15,973 nt of DNA from an uncultured Opitutia bacterium. Its GTDB lineage: Bacteria > Verrucomicrobiota > Verrucomicrobiia > Opitutales > Coraliomargaritaceae. The translations under genes and the position numbers were made by a program. Of this stretch, positions 1 to 8,205 are shown piece after piece. The notes under the pieces are model-generated. The model was not told the DNA's origin, searched no databases, and saw nothing but the letters and a program-made list of their open reading frames with translations. Numbering within the stretch: the stretch's first letter is position 1; each line of letters opens with the position of its first letter. Location of the stretch: assembly GCA_937899295.1 (NCBI GenBank), contig CALBPO010000092.1:1-15973 (forward strand), read 5' to 3'.

Positions 1-966
1 ATTGGTGGTTACTTTGTGCTGCAAGAATCAACAGACTTTACCATGGGCAAGTTAATCGCTTTCTTTCTATTGGCCAACATGCTCTACCAGCCTATCTCCC
101 AGTTGCACGGATTGAACCACCTGATCGCCGCGGGTCGCGCATCAGGCGTGCGAGTTTTTGAAATACTCGATGCGCAGGTTGATGTCGATGAGCCGCGATC
201 ACCCCAACCGCTACCCGATCAGCCGATTGAACTGAGCTTCGAAAGTGTGCATTTTAAATATCCAGAAAGACCTAAGATCTTAGAGCAGTTCAATCTAACG
301 CTGGAAGCAAATCGAGTCACTGCAATCGTTGGGCACACCGGCGCAGGTAAGTCTACAGTGGCCAATCTCGCCATGCGCACCTACGATGTGAGCGGCGGCA
401 CGATCAAACTCTCAGGCGTCGACATCCGCCAAATCGGACTCAGTGAACTACACGATAAAGTCGGGCACGTCGCCCAAGATCCCTTCCTCTTTGAAGGAAC
501 GGTACGCGATAATCTTCTTCTAGCTAAGGAGGATGCCACGGAGGACGAGATCATGGACGCACTGGATCAAGCGTGCTCAAGGGACTTTGTCGATGCCTTG
601 CCGATGCGACTCGACACCAACATCGGCGAAAAAGGTATCCGCTTGAGCCAAGGCGAGAAGCAGCGACTGACTATTGCGCGTGTACTACTAAAAAATCCGC
701 CCTTTGTCATCCTCGACGAGGCCACCGCCAGCGTTGACACGATCACCGAGCGCAAGATCCAAGAAGCTCTGGATCGCCTCGTGCAAGAGCGTACTGTGTT
801 AGTCATCGCGCACCGACTCTCCACCGTACGACGGGCGGACAAGATAGTGGTCATGGAGCAAGGCCACATAATTGAGTCTGGTTCGCACGAAGCGCTAATC
901 GACCAAGGCGGACACTATGCTAATCTATGGCGGCACCAGAGCGATCTGATTCCGGAATATTCGTAG
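1..966 (+). CDS. ABC exporter, fused permease/ATPase, C-terminal part (5' truncated)
   Basis: The reading frame is open from base 1, so the gene begins before the window; the GTG at 16 is internal. What remains is the end of a type I exporter half-transporter. Codons 1 to about 55 are the last membrane helix and coupling region. From about codon 75 follows a complete nucleotide-binding domain: Walker A GHTGAGKST (about codons 111-119), Q-loop Q159, signature LSQGE (215-219), Walker B VILDEA (236-241) and switch histidine H271. All catalytic residues are intact, so this should hydrolyse ATP to drive export. The substrate cannot be told from this part; the family (MsbA/LmrA type) exports lipids, drugs or peptides. 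The protein normally acts as a homo- or heterodimer in the inner membrane, and a partner gene could lie upstream. Downstream, only a small GC hairpin (969-983) without a T tract follows the stop. Confidence 0.93.
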   Translation: MGGYFVLQESTDFTMGKLIAFFLLANMLYQPISQLHGLNHLIAAGRASGVRVFEILDAQVDVDEPRSPQPLPDQPIELSFESVHFKYPERPKILEQFNLTLEANRVTAIVGHTGAGKSTVANLAMRTYDVSGGTIKLSGVDIRQIGLSELHDKVGHVAQDPFLFEGTVRDNLLLAKEDATEDEIMDALDQACSRDFVDALPMRLDTNIGEKGIRLSQGEKQRLTIARVLLKNPPFVILDEATASVDTITERKIQEALDRLVQERTVLVIAHRLSTVRRADKIVVMEQGHIIESGSHEALIDQGGHYANLWRHQSDLIPEYS

Positions 967-1022
967 AAGCGACCCCTTGTCGCCTCGAAGGTAAACTCTA
1001 GACGGTAATTTTCGTGAGAAAC

Positions 1023-1060
1023 TTACCAAATATTCATGGATTCTCGTATGAATTTGGTAA
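1023..1060. promoter_or_regulatory. 13-bp inverted repeat upstream of the HPr gene (candidate operator)
   Basis: Left arm TTACCAAATATTCAT (1023-1037) and right arm ATGAATTTGGTAA (1048-1060) are fully complementary over 13 pairs, apart from a 2-base bulge (1032-1033). The loop is 10 bases. The right arm covers the place where the -35 element of the promoter at 1079 would sit, so a repressor or activator site is plausible. No T tract follows, so it is a poor intrinsic terminator for the ABC gene that ends at 966. Confidence 0.5.
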
Positions 1061-1075
1061 TCTTGGATTATATCT

Positions 1076-1084
1076 TGCTATAAA
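1076..1084 (+). promoter_or_regulatory. Extended -10 promoter for the HPr gene
   Basis: TGC followed by TATAAA makes an extended -10 element with five of six matches to the TATAAT consensus. A weak TTGGTA at 1054-1059 lies 19 bp upstream. Transcription would start near 1091, leaving a leader of about 28 bases before the ATG at 1119. This is a consensus match only. Confidence 0.45.
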
Positions 1085-1118
1085 TACCAGTAACTTTTTT
1101 ATACAAATGTAAATATCC

Positions 1119-1424
1119 ATGAGCACAACAGAAAGCAACGAAAGCAAGGGAGCGACTACCAAGATACTCGTTGTCCAAAACAAGATGGGTATCCACGCCC
1201 GTCCTGCAGCCATGATTGTACGCATCGCCAACACCTTTAGTGGCGAAGTATGGGTGGAAAAAGACGGTGAGCAGGTCAACGGCAAGAGTATCATGGGCCT
1301 TATGATGCTGGCTGCCGGCAAAGGCTCCAATCTTGCGGTGCGTGCCGAAGGTGCCGCCGTAGATGCCGAGCGGATGCTCGGTGAGTTGGTCGATCTCTTT
1401 GAGCGACGCTTCGAAGAAGTTTAG
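1119..1424 (+). CDS. HPr-family phosphocarrier protein
   Basis: HPr is the small carrier that accepts phosphate from enzyme I on a histidine and passes it to PTS sugar permeases or regulatory targets. This 101-residue protein has the active-site motif MGIHARPA with His26, and the second motif VNGKSIMGLM with Ser57. Ser57 matches Ser46 of Gram-positive HPr, the target of HPr kinase/phosphorylase. Presence of both sites suggests regulation by an HPr kinase elsewhere in the genome. The first 14 residues are a polar Ser/Thr/Glu-rich extension not found in the usual proteins of about 88 residues. No better start codon exists before the conserved core, so ATG 1119 stands, although no Shine-Dalgarno sequence precedes it. 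No enzyme I or PTS permease gene is next to it, so the role may be regulatory (an HPr or Crh-like protein) rather than sugar uptake. Confidence 0.9.
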   Translation: MSTTESNESKGATTKILVVQNKMGIHARPAAMIVRIANTFSGEVWVEKDGEQVNGKSIMGLMMLAAGKGSNLAVRAEGAAVDAERMLGELVDLFERRFEEV

Positions 1425-1486
1425 CTCGCCTACCTTGGGAGGATAAGTGGGGATGAAAGTGTACGCACTCTACGCTAAGACTCACC

Positions 1487-1517
1487 AAAAAAAGGGCTCC
1501 GTTTCCAGAACCCCTTT
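1487..1517 (-). terminator. Intrinsic terminator of the RRM protein gene
   Basis: Read on the minus strand, AAAGGGGTTCTG, a GAAA tetraloop and CGGAGCCCTTT form a continuous 12-bp stem (counting two G-U pairs) that runs into a tract of seven T. It lies about 50 bases past the stop codon at 1565. The two G-U pairs would be A-C mismatches in plus-strand RNA, and the T tract is only on the minus strand, so the element serves the minus-strand gene and not the HPr gene. Confidence 0.85.
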
Positions 1518-1564
1518 GAATGTGATTTTTGTGAATCCGCAGGATTCTGAAGCTGGGTCGTTAA

Positions 1565-1921
1565 TTAATACTTGTCGCGACCGCCACGGTCGCCACCACG
1601 GCCACCACGATCTCCGCCGCGTCCGCGACGATCACCGCCACGATTATAACCGCCGCCGCCCTGCGGGCGCTCTTCACGGGGACGTGCTTCGTTGATGGTT
1701 AGGGCACGACCGGCAAATTCTTCGCCGTTGAGACCTTCGATCGCTGCATTCATTTCTTCAGGGGTTTCCATCGAGACGAAAGCAAAGCCGCGGGGGCGGC
1801 CAGACTCACGGTCTTTAACGATGAACACGTCACTTACGGTTCCGTGTGCTTCAAAAAGCTCGCGGATATCACTATCAGTTGCGTCGTAGGACAGATTGCC
1901 TACATACATTTTGGTATTCAT
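1565..1921 (-). CDS. RRM-domain RNA-binding protein with glycine/arginine-rich tail
   Basis: This 118-residue protein has one RNA recognition motif and a low-complexity tail. RNP2 is MYVGNL (residues 5-10) and RNP1 is RGFAFVSM (44-51), with the aromatic residues that stack on RNA in place. Residues 88-117 are an RGG-type tail built of Arg-Gly-Gly and Asp-Arg-Gly units, encoded by a locally repetitive stretch (about 1570-1660). Proteins of this layout in cyanobacteria and other bacteria bind single-stranded RNA, and several are cold-induced. Here a role as an RNA chaperone or RNA-turnover factor is inferred. The start ATG 1921 is followed at once by RNP2, so it is secure. There is no Shine-Dalgarno sequence, only an A-rich stretch. 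The gene looks monocistronic: it has a long leader upstream and a strong terminator at 1487-1517. Confidence 0.92.
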   Translation of the reverse strand: MNTKMYVGNLSYDATDSDIRELFEAHGTVSDVFIVKDRESGRPRGFAFVSMETPEEMNAAIEGLNGEEFAGRALTINEARPREERPQGGGGYNRGGDRRGRGGDRGGRGGDRGGRDKY

Positions 1922-2219
1922 TTATTTATCTTTTATTGGGCTATGCCACTTGCTTCTTTGCTTTGAGTTTCGCTAAGACGCGAATTCGACCTGACTGAAT
2001 ACATTTTTACTTTATCCAACTGATACTACCCATGCTCTGAATATTAACATGTGCTATAGAGGTTTTAGGCTTATTGACAATTCGGTATAAATAGCAAGCG
2101 ACATTATTGGGCATTACGGTAAATCAACTTTTGGAATACTTTCCCAGAAGGGTCGTTAGCGCCAAGGCTTTTCAGGTCAATCGACACAGGCTCGAGCAAG
2201 CACGCAAGCTACGGTTCAA
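1922..2219. other. Non-coding leader of the RRM gene and spacer to rlmH
   Basis: No credible gene is visible in these 298 bases. The part nearest the RRM gene is AT-rich and on the minus strand could be a 5' leader of roughly 120-130 bases, as often seen for cold-responsive RNA-binding protein genes. I found no strong hairpin and no terminator for rlmH here. The plus-strand tandem GCAAGC/AC/GCAAGC near 2197-2210 is the only small repeat noticed. Confidence 0.5.
2053..2080 (-). promoter_or_regulatory. Candidate sigma-70-type promoter of the RRM gene
   Basis: On the minus strand TTGTCA (2080-2075, five of six matches to TTGACA) is followed after 16 bases by TATAGC (2058-2053, four of six matches to TATAAT). 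It would give a leader of about 125 bases ahead of the ATG at 1921. This is a consensus match of moderate quality in an AT-rich region, so it is tentative. Confidence 0.3.
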
Positions 2220-2663
2220 CTACTCGTGGTGATACTTAGATCCAGTCTGGATAGCCACGGCTCGGTAGAGCTGCTCGTAGACGAGCATACGTGCGATTTC
2301 GTGTGTGAAAGTGAGTGGCGAGAGGGCAAAAAGTGCGTCGGCACGTGCTTTGACCGTATCACTTAGACCGTAGGCCCCGCCGAGGATGAAGATGGCGGGG
2401 CGACCTTGTAGGGCGTAGAGTTCATCGGCCAGTCTTTGCGAGGTGCGGGTCATACCCTCTTCTGCCATCGCGTAAATGCGAGCGTCGCTGCGCTTAGCGA
2501 GCGCTTCAAGGATACGCAACCCCTCGCTCTCAACGTCGCCGTCTTTTAACTCGATCAATTCAAAGTTGCCCTGCCGCTTCAGACGCTGGGAAAAGTCGTC
2601 GCAGAGCATAGCAAGCGAGCGGTTTTTCATTTTGCCAATCGCGATAACGGTGTAGCGGAACAT
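2220..2663 (-). CDS. rlmH: 23S rRNA (pseudouridine-1915-N3)-methyltransferase RlmH
   Basis: RlmH methylates pseudouridine 1915 in helix 69 of 23S rRNA on assembled 70S ribosomes, using S-adenosylmethionine. The 147-residue length is close to the usual 155. It is a SPOUT-family protein; the SAM-binding knot motif is ILGGAYGL (residues 93-100). The C-terminal block LVYEQLYRA...YHHE matches the E. coli ending (LVAESLYRA...YHRE) and supplies the catalytic tail. The start is ATG 2663, which gives the family's short N-terminal beta strand (RYTVIAIG). The gene lies 107 bases downstream of the unknown gene at 2771-3547 in the same direction and could be transcribed with it. No clear terminator follows the stop. 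Confidence 0.95.
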   Translation of the reverse strand: MFRYTVIAIGKMKNRSLAMLCDDFSQRLKRQGNFELIELKDGDVESEGLRILEALAKRSDARIYAMAEEGMTRTSQRLADELYALQGRPAIFILGGAYGLSDTVKARADALFALSPLTFTHEIARMLVYEQLYRAVAIQTGSKYHHE

Positions 2664-2770
2664 TTCGGATTAAAGATAGAGAACTAAGAGATAAGAAGGG
2701 TCGATGTAGTTCGCTAGTGAATTTAACAGCTCTCTTCTTCCTTACTCTTAAATCCTTATCTAACTATAAC

Positions 2771-3547
2771 TTACGATTCGTTTGCGTCTTTGACCGATTT
2801 AGCATAGCGCGAAACTGCCTTAAACAAACTGTCTGCAAAAGAGGCAATCGTGATCAATATAAGCTGCAACTCACGATCGGTAAAGGTCAGCATGTCACCC
2901 TCTTTGAATACTATGCGCTGATCGACGAGCTTGCCCTTGGGCTTTTCGGCGGTGGCATCTCGACTGAGGACTTTGACCGCCTTCAGCTCCAGCACCAGCT
3001 CACCATTTTTATCGACTTGCGGTTCTTTGAGCACACCACCCTGCTGCATAAGCGCTTGCATGATAAAGCCGAGCGAGATGACACTATCCTCCAGCTCACA
3101 CAGGATGCCGTAGTCCTTTTCAAGGCGATTAAACTTATCGTCGAGCTGCGAGGGGACGAAGGCTTGCTGTGTTTTTTGGGCTTCCTGTTGCGCTTCGGGG
3201 CTAACGCTCGAGTTGGCCTTCGTTATCTTGACCAGTGCGAGAAAAAAGTGCGCGTTATTCATCCCTGTTACTGCGAGATTCATGCAGTCGTTGATCACCT
3301 GGCGCACAAGCAAATCCCGGGCGTAGGCCTGCATTTGCTCGAAGTTCTGGTGGTGCTGAGCCGCGGGCATAACTCTGGGCGCGTTCACGCGGCTATTGTA
3401 AGCGTCCTCCTGCACGTTCTCGCGAGCAACCATATTAAATGCGAGCATATCAAAATGGCGCTGTAGACCCGCCATGAACTGGTGAGCGAACTGTTGCAAA
3501 TTGACCTGCTGGGGCTGACCTTGATTTGGTTGTGGGTTTTCTGACAT
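2771..3547 (-). CDS. Uncharacterised 258-residue protein
   Basis: I do not recognise this protein. The frame stays open up to 3646, but the best start is ATG 3547: it is preceded by an AGAG purine run and gives a typical polar N-terminus, while the extra 33 upstream residues look like translated leader. Residues 1-20 are rich in Gln, Asn and Pro. Residues 20-170 look largely helical, with several Met- and Gln-rich stretches (QMQAYARDLL, FIMQALMQQG). Residues 172-220 look like beta strands (NGELVLELKAVKV, KLVDQRIVF). Residues 223-255 form a long hydrophobic to amphipathic helix (LILITIASFADSLFKAV). There is no signal peptide and no enzyme motif. The amino-acid composition is that of a normal soluble protein, unlike the overlapping plus-strand frame, so the minus strand is taken as coding. 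rlmH follows in the same direction. Confidence 0.75.
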   Translation of the reverse strand: MSENPQPNQGQPQQVNLQQFAHQFMAGLQRHFDMLAFNMVARENVQEDAYNSRVNAPRVMPAAQHHQNFEQMQAYARDLLVRQVINDCMNLAVTGMNNAHFFLALVKITKANSSVSPEAQQEAQKTQQAFVPSQLDDKFNRLEKDYGILCELEDSVISLGFIMQALMQQGGVLKEPQVDKNGELVLELKAVKVLSRDATAEKPKGKLVDQRIVFKEGDMLTFTDRELQLILITIASFADSLFKAVSRYAKSVKDANES

Positions 3548-3843
3548 ACTGATCTCTAGGCAACGCATATCGGGAGTTGGCACAATACTGGAATCGTGAA
3601 TCTGCAAATTTAAGAACAGATTGGCCTCGCCCATTAGACCCCTCATCGACTATTAATTTGGATGCATGCTAAAGACTTACTATCCGAATGCAGCGAGGCG
3701 ATCATCCTGACTGTAGGCTTCAGTCTTGGAGATAGATTCATAAGAATACCCCTAGCCTAGCGCAGCACGGTTTGTCTACGAAAGAGGTAAACAAGCCTGT
3801 TTTTGTTTTGCCGACACAAATCCTCTAGGCCTTATTCGTGTAA
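3548..3843. other. Divergent intergenic region
   Basis: These 296 bases separate the minus-strand unknown gene from the plus-strand lipoprotein gene and should hold both promoters, but I cannot assign either with confidence. A small dyad GACTG/CAGTC with a 7-base loop lies around 3709-3726. A weak AAACA/TGTTT hairpin followed by T-rich sequence lies near 3789-3808. I see no credible short gene. Confidence 0.5.
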
Positions 3844-5466
3844 ATGCATCTTCGGCTCTACATTCTATTACTTGCATGCGCTGGCCTAGCAGGCTGCGGA
3901 CAAAACCAATCAAACGTTGAAAAGGGCAATGCCGAGCAGGAGCTCTACATAGGGATCGGCACTGAGCCGGAAGGTCTAGACCCACACATCGTCACAGGCG
4001 TAACCGAGCACTACGTTCTACTTTCGCTCTTTGAAGGGCTCACAACGGTGCACCCCGAGACCCTTGCCATCGAGCCGGGCGTCGCCCTAAGCTGGGACAT
4101 CTCCGAAGACGGCCTTCGCTACACCTTCAAGCTCGACCCCGAAGCTCGCTGGTCCAACGGCGATCCACTCACCGCCGAAGCATTTCTATTCGCATATGAG
4201 CGCATCCTCACTCCCGCGATGGGTGCTCCCTACGCCTACATGCTCTACTGCATACGCGGAGCTGAAGCGTTCAATAAAGGCGAACTCTCTGACTTCGCTG
4301 AAGTCGGTCTGAGTTCGCCCGAACCGTATACCCTCATTATCGACCTGGAAGCCCCCACCCCTTACTTACTCAGCCTGCCGACTCACTACACCTGGTTCCC
4401 CCTACACAAGCCGACCGTGCTCGCCAACGGCGATATGACCTCCCGTATCTCTAAATGGACGAAGCCTGGCAACATGGTTAGCAACGGCCCTTTCACGCTC
4501 GAGACTTGGCGGCTTAATCACTCCATCCATGTGACCAAAAATCCCCACTACAACGCAGCCGAAACCGTGCAGCTAAACGGCATCCACTTTCTTCCCATTG
4601 CAACTGATGCGGAGGAGCGCGCCTTCCGCACGGACCAACTCCACATCACCAGCACCGTGCCCATCCCCCGCATCGACTGGTATCGCGAAAATCAGCCCGA
4701 ACGTATGCGCTTTGATACCTACCTCGGAGTTTATTATTATCTGATCAACACCGAACGTGGTCCTCTAAAAGACCCGCTCGTGCGCAAAGCCCTCGCCTAT
4801 TCCATCGACCGCGAGTCACTCACCGAGCATGTGCTTAAGGCAGGGCAAAAGCCCGCCTACCATTTTACTCCGCCCAACACGGGAGGCTACACAGCCGAAG
4901 TCAAACTACCCTACGATCCAGATCTCGCTCGCCAGTTACTTGCCGAGGCAGGTTTTCCAGGCGGCGAAGGCTTTCCGAAGTTTGAATTGCTCTTTAACAC
5001 CAGCGAGTCGCACGCCACCATCGCCATGGCTATTCAGCAGATGTGGAAAGAAGAGCTCGGCATCGAGATCGGCCTTTACAACCAAGAGTGGAAGGTCTAC
5101 CTCGCCACACGCAAGGCACGTAATTTCGACATAGTCCGCGCGGCATGGATCGGCGATTACGTGGACCCTAACACTTTTCTTAGTCTTGTGACCAGCGACA
5201 ACGGCAACAACCACAGTAACTGGGGCGAGTCCACATTTGACGACTTGATTCGCCAAGCCGCCTCTGAGTCAGACCACGCTGCCCGCTTTGCACTCTTTCA
5301 AAAAGCCGAGGAAATACTAATCGACGAAATGCCCGTCATCCCGATTTATTTCTACGTCCGTAGCACCCTGATCGACGAAGCCGTCAAAGGTTGGTATCCC
5401 AACATTCTCGACTACCACCCTTATCAAGATGTCTATTTGGATAAGACTACTCCGTCACAGCCTTAG
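3844..5466 (+). CDS. Peptide ABC transporter substrate-binding lipoprotein (OppA/SBP_bac_5 family)
   Basis: The 540-residue product is a periplasmic solute-binding protein of the OppA/DppA family, which captures oligopeptides or related solutes for an ABC importer. It has a short lipoprotein signal: a hydrophobic stretch (residues 4-14) and lipobox LAGC with Cys18, after which comes a polar linker. The family signature is clear at about residues 80-125 ([21 protein letters not shown]), and further family blocks follow, such as the Ser-Ile-Asp-Arg-Glu segment near 322-326. The length is the family norm. The start is forced: an in-frame TAA immediately precedes ATG 3844. No Shine-Dalgarno sequence is seen. 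No permease or ATPase gene of an Opp system is adjacent, so it is an orphan binding protein here. Its last 20 bases overlap the 3' end of the convergent sufU-like gene. Confidence 0.93.
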   Translation: MHLRLYILLLACAGLAGCGQNQSNVEKGNAEQELYIGIGTEPEGLDPHIVTGVTEHYVLLSLFEGLTTVHPETLAIEPGVALSWDISEDGLRYTFKLDPEARWSNGDPLTAEAFLFAYERILTPAMGAPYAYMLYCIRGAEAFNKGELSDFAEVGLSSPEPYTLIIDLEAPTPYLLSLPTHYTWFPLHKPTVLANGDMTSRISKWTKPGNMVSNGPFTLETWRLNHSIHVTKNPHYNAAETVQLNGIHFLPIATDAEERAFRTDQLHITSTVPIPRIDWYRENQPERMRFDTYLGVYYYLINTERGPLKDPLVRKALAYSIDRESLTEHVLKAGQKPAYHFTPPNTGGYTAEVKLPYDPDLARQLLAEAGFPGGEGFPKFELLFNTSESHATIAMAIQQMWKEELGIEIGLYNQEWKVYLATRKARNFDIVRAAWIGDYVDPNTFLSLVTSDNGNNHSNWGESTFDDLIRQAASESDHAARFALFQKAEEILIDEMPVIPIYFYVRSTLIDEAVKGWYPNILDYHPYQDVYLDKTTPSQP

Positions 5467-5935
5467 CCTCGCCGCGTAGCGCCGCTTGATAGGTGTGCCA
5501 AGGCAAGGTCGCGCACTTAATCCGTGCAGGAAAATTTCGTACCCCTGAGAGCGCTGCGATCTCACCTTGAACGTCAAGGGTGACCGTTTCTGTATCCGTT
5601 TTTAAAATACGGCTAACTGACTCTTGAAGGGACTCGCCAATAGATATACTTTGTCCCACTAAAGCCTCAGCCATGATCGACGCGCTCGCTTTACAAATCG
5701 CGCAGCTCGCGCACTCGAATTGAATGGCCTCGATTTGATCCCCCGAAAGTTGAAGAAAGACTTCGATCCTATCCCCGCAGAGCGGGTTGTAGCCTTCGGC
5801 CACGTGAGTGGCATTCGCAAGCGCGCCATAATGGCGAGGGCGCTTGTTGTGATCGAGTATGATCCCTTGATAGAGATCGTTAAGGTCTTCGGGCATGAGT
5901 TGTGAGTATTGATTAAGGCTTGAATTGTGACGCAC
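5447..5935 (-). CDS. sufU: SufU-like Fe-S cluster scaffold / sulfur-transfer protein
   Basis: SufU accepts persulfide sulfur from the cysteine desulfurase SufS and feeds SufBCD-type Fe-S cluster assembly. The match to Bacillus SufU is strong throughout: [28 protein letters not shown] and [12 protein letters not shown] are the family blocks. The zinc/persulfide ligands are present as Cys53, Asp55, Cys78 and Cys141. The insertion before the last cysteine marks it as SufU rather than IscU. Two extra cysteines, Cys75 and Cys81, flank Cys78 and create a C-x2-C-x2-C pattern. The GTG start at 5935 directly abuts the TAA of the upstream DUF255 gene, which suggests translational coupling; ATG 5896 (residue 14) is a possible alternative and would remove a non-conserved 13-residue extension. 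No sufS, sufB, sufC or sufD is in the window. Confidence 0.9.
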   Translation of the reverse strand: MRHNSSLNQYSQLMPEDLNDLYQGIILDHNKRPRHYGALANATHVAEGYNPLCGDRIEVFLQLSGDQIEAIQFECASCAICKASASIMAEALVGQSISIGESLQESVSRILKTDTETVTLDVQGEIAALSGVRNFPARIKCATLPWHTYQAALRGEAKAVTE

Positions 5936-7942
5936 TTACATAAGAAGCATCGCGGTGGCTAAATCATCCTCGGCTGCGAGGCATTGAGTGCCAAGGCAGA
6001 CTTGAATCTGATTTGGCGATAAGTCCATACTTTGTTGGACAAAGGTGCGTCGCCAAGCTTTAGCAGCGAGGGCCTTGCGCAGGGCGTTCATATCGACATC
6101 CACTCCTACCTTGATCACTGCAACACCCGACTGGTAGGTGGCGGCGGCTTCGAGGCCATGAGCAACACCCGCAGCGACTTTGCCCGCATAGTCCGCATAA
6201 GCAGGCAGGGTGGCTTCAAGCTCAGCCGCATAGCGACCGTCCCCAGTTAGTGCGTGGAGACCACTAAGCGCGTGTAGCATGACGGAATTGCCCGACGGAG
6301 TGGCGTTATCGAACCACTCTTTGCGACGGGCAACGGGGGTTTCAGCACCTTCCGCTGTAAAGTAATAGCCGATACTGTGTTCGTCCGCGAAGTATTGCAT
6401 CGCTTGATCGACGCAGGCTTGAGCGCGAGCTTGATAGATGGCAGAAGCACCAGGCTCGATCCAGTCGATTTTGGAGGCCACTGCAAGGCAGGCCTCGGCG
6501 AGTAAAGCATAATCATGTAAGAAGGCGTCGACATTTGCGCCGCCGCTTTCGTAGTAAACTGCCTTCAGCTGGATTCCCTTTGAAGTTTCAGTGACAAGTT
6601 CGCTCCAAAGAAAATCGATAGCTTTACGGGCACGCTGCGTCCACTTTGGGCGATCGAAGTAAAATCCTGCATCAGCGAGCGCGCGAATCATCATGCTGTT
6701 CCACGCATTATTGATTTTAGTATCTTTACCGGGCGGCACACGCTCGGCCTCACGGTGCTCGCGAAGTTGGCGGCGTGCATCGGCCAATTTAAAACGAACG
6801 GCAAAGTCTTCCTCAACAAGGGCAGGATTGCTCTTGCCGTGCTCGAAGTTACCCTCGCCCGTGATGTTATAAGCAGCGCGCAGCTCGCGAGCAAGCGAAG
6901 GACCCAATACGGAGTCGACCTGCTCGGGTGTCCATACGTAGTAGCGACCTTCTTCGCCCTCGCTGTCAGCATCGAGCGCGGCATAAAAGCCTCCCTCAGG
7001 CGCAGACATTTCGCGATCAATCCAGCCAATAGTTTCTTCGACCACGGCGGCGTAGAGTGGATCTTGCGTATCGAGCCAAGCACGGGTATAAGCATCGATC
7101 AGCAGAGCATTGTCGTAGAGCATCTTCTCGAAGTGCGGTATCAGCCAGTAGGCATCTACGCTGTAGCGGGCAAAGCCACCGCCAAATTGATCGAAGAGGC
7201 CGCCGTGCGCCATAGCGCGTAGCGTAATGTGGCTCACTTCATCAATCCGCGCGGCTAGACTGGGCTCGACTGAAGGGTAAAGTGCTCTCAGGAAATTAAG
7301 CGACATGGAGGGCGGGAATTTCGGTGCTTCGCCGAAGCCACCATATTGATCATCGTGGTTACCGCAGATGCCCTGCGCGGCTTCGAGCAAACATTGGGGA
7401 TTCCAATCGCTAGAGGCTCCGCCCGTGCTAGCGGCTTGAGTGCCCGCGAGGATGTTTTTTTGAATGGCCTCAGCGTTTTCGATCAGTTCTCCCTTGGAGC
7501 GTTTATAAAAATCGGCGATGCGCATGCAAATCTGTGGCCAAGGAATAAGCCCTTGTCCTCGGTCTTCGGGGGGGAAGTAGGTGCCACCGAAAAACGGTCT
7601 CCCATCGGGCAGGCAAAAAACGTTAAGCGGCCAACCACCCTGCTGTTGAATCATCTCCACAGCCTCCATATAGATCTGGTCAATGTCGGGACGCTCTTCG
7701 CGGTCGACCTTCACACAAATGAAGTGTTTATTCATGATCCCAGCAATGTATTCGTCCTCAAAACTCTCGTGCGCCATGACGTGACACCAGTGACAAGCAG
7801 AATAACCGATTGACACCAAGAGCGGCTTCCCGGAGGTCTCTGCGGCCTTGATCGCTTCTTGGCCCCATGGATACCACTCAACTGGATTAGAGGCATGCTG
7901 CTGCAAATAGAGGCTATTTTCCGTTGAAAGTCGGTTCGACAT
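5936..7942 (-). CDS. DUF255 / YyaL-type thioredoxin-domain protein
   Basis: This is a member of the conserved YyaL/SPATA20 family. The N-terminal 160 residues are a thioredoxin-like DUF255 domain with the family's hallmark strings ([43 protein letters not shown]). The CxxC pair is Cys50 and Cys53. The rest is an alpha/alpha-barrel region related to N-acylglucosamine 2-epimerase/cellobiose epimerase folds. The biochemical role of the family is not settled; redox or sugar-related functions have been proposed. I chose ATG 7942 (668 residues) over the TTG at 7960, because the family begins with the N-R-L-x-x-E-x-S-x-Y-L segment. There is no signal peptide, so it should be cytoplasmic. The sufU-like gene starts at the very next base after the stop, so the two are almost certainly co-transcribed. 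Confidence 0.93.
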   Translation of the reverse strand: MSNRLSTENSLYLQQHASNPVEWYPWGQEAIKAAETSGKPLLVSIGYSACHWCHVMAHESFEDEYIAGIMNKHFICVKVDREERPDIDQIYMEAVEMIQQQGGWPLNVFCLPDGRPFFGGTYFPPEDRGQGLIPWPQICMRIADFYKRSKGELIENAEAIQKNILAGTQAASTGGASSDWNPQCLLEAAQGICGNHDDQYGGFGEAPKFPPSMSLNFLRALYPSVEPSLAARIDEVSHITLRAMAHGGLFDQFGGGFARYSVDAYWLIPHFEKMLYDNALLIDAYTRAWLDTQDPLYAAVVEETIGWIDREMSAPEGGFYAALDADSEGEEGRYYVWTPEQVDSVLGPSLARELRAAYNITGEGNFEHGKSNPALVEEDFAVRFKLADARRQLREHREAERVPPGKDTKINNAWNSMMIRALADAGFYFDRPKWTQRARKAIDFLWSELVTETSKGIQLKAVYYESGGANVDAFLHDYALLAEACLAVASKIDWIEPGASAIYQARAQACVDQAMQYFADEHSIGYYFTAEGAETPVARRKEWFDNATPSGNSVMLHALSGLHALTGDGRYAAELEATLPAYADYAGKVAAGVAHGLEAAATYQSGVAVIKVGVDVDMNALRKALAAKAWRRTFVQQSMDLSPNQIQVCLGTQCLAAEDDLATAMLLM

Positions 7943-8205
7943 ATCGTTTTTTATAAACAATTTAAGATATTTTTCTAGTCAGATTTTACACTCTGAATGT
8001 GTAGGCATAAGTGTTTAATATATTTAGTCGTTACTGTAAGCCTCGCCTAAAAACCTCAAGTGCGGATTTACTTTAGTCCAGATAGTGATCTGCAGTCAGT
8101 TGACAGAGATTATTTAGACTACGCAGTCGGGGGATAGGAAGAAACATAGAAATTGCGTTGCAGGCAGTGCGCTCTGCTTCAATAGAAGAGTCTGTAAAAA
8201 GATAC
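7943..8205. other. Divergent intergenic region between DUF255 gene and mutL
   Basis: These 263 bases lie between divergent genes and should carry both promoters. On the plus strand a consensus-like TTGACA occurs at 8099-8104, but no good -10 lies at the right distance. A small dyad TACAC/GTGTA with a 7-base loop sits near 7988-8004. I see no short gene here. Confidence 0.4.

Noticed and set aside
969..983. Hairpin GCGAC-CCCTT-GTCGC just after the ABC transporter stop codon
   Set aside because: Only five pairs and no T tract; not supportable as an intrinsic terminator.
1447..1695. Plus-strand 82-codon frame between the HPr gene and the RRM gene
   Set aside because: It crosses the terminator and runs antisense through the RGG-coding repeat, giving an Arg/His-rich artefact.
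2688..2765. Loose inverted similarity between purine-rich AAGAGATAAGAAG and CTTCTTCCTTACTCTT in the rlmH upstream gap
   Set aside because: Imperfect and low-complexity; likely chance pairing of purine and pyrimidine runs.
2717..3466. A 249-codon open frame on the plus strand opposite the unknown gene
   Set aside because: Its composition is poor and matches no fold (Cys/His/Leu-rich runs), while the minus-strand frame gives a normal soluble protein with a good start context.
3577..3593. Sigma-54-like site TTGGCAC-N5-TGGAA
   Set aside because: The -24 half is perfect, but the essential GC of the -12 half is GA, and the next plus-strand gene starts 250 bases away.
3776..3985. Minus-strand 69-codon frame opposite the lipoprotein signal sequence
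   Set aside because: Antisense shadow of the lipoprotein gene with no coding character of its own.
8099..8104. Consensus TTGACA upstream of mutL
   Set aside because: No acceptable -10 element at 15-19 bases; recorded only in the intergenic entry.
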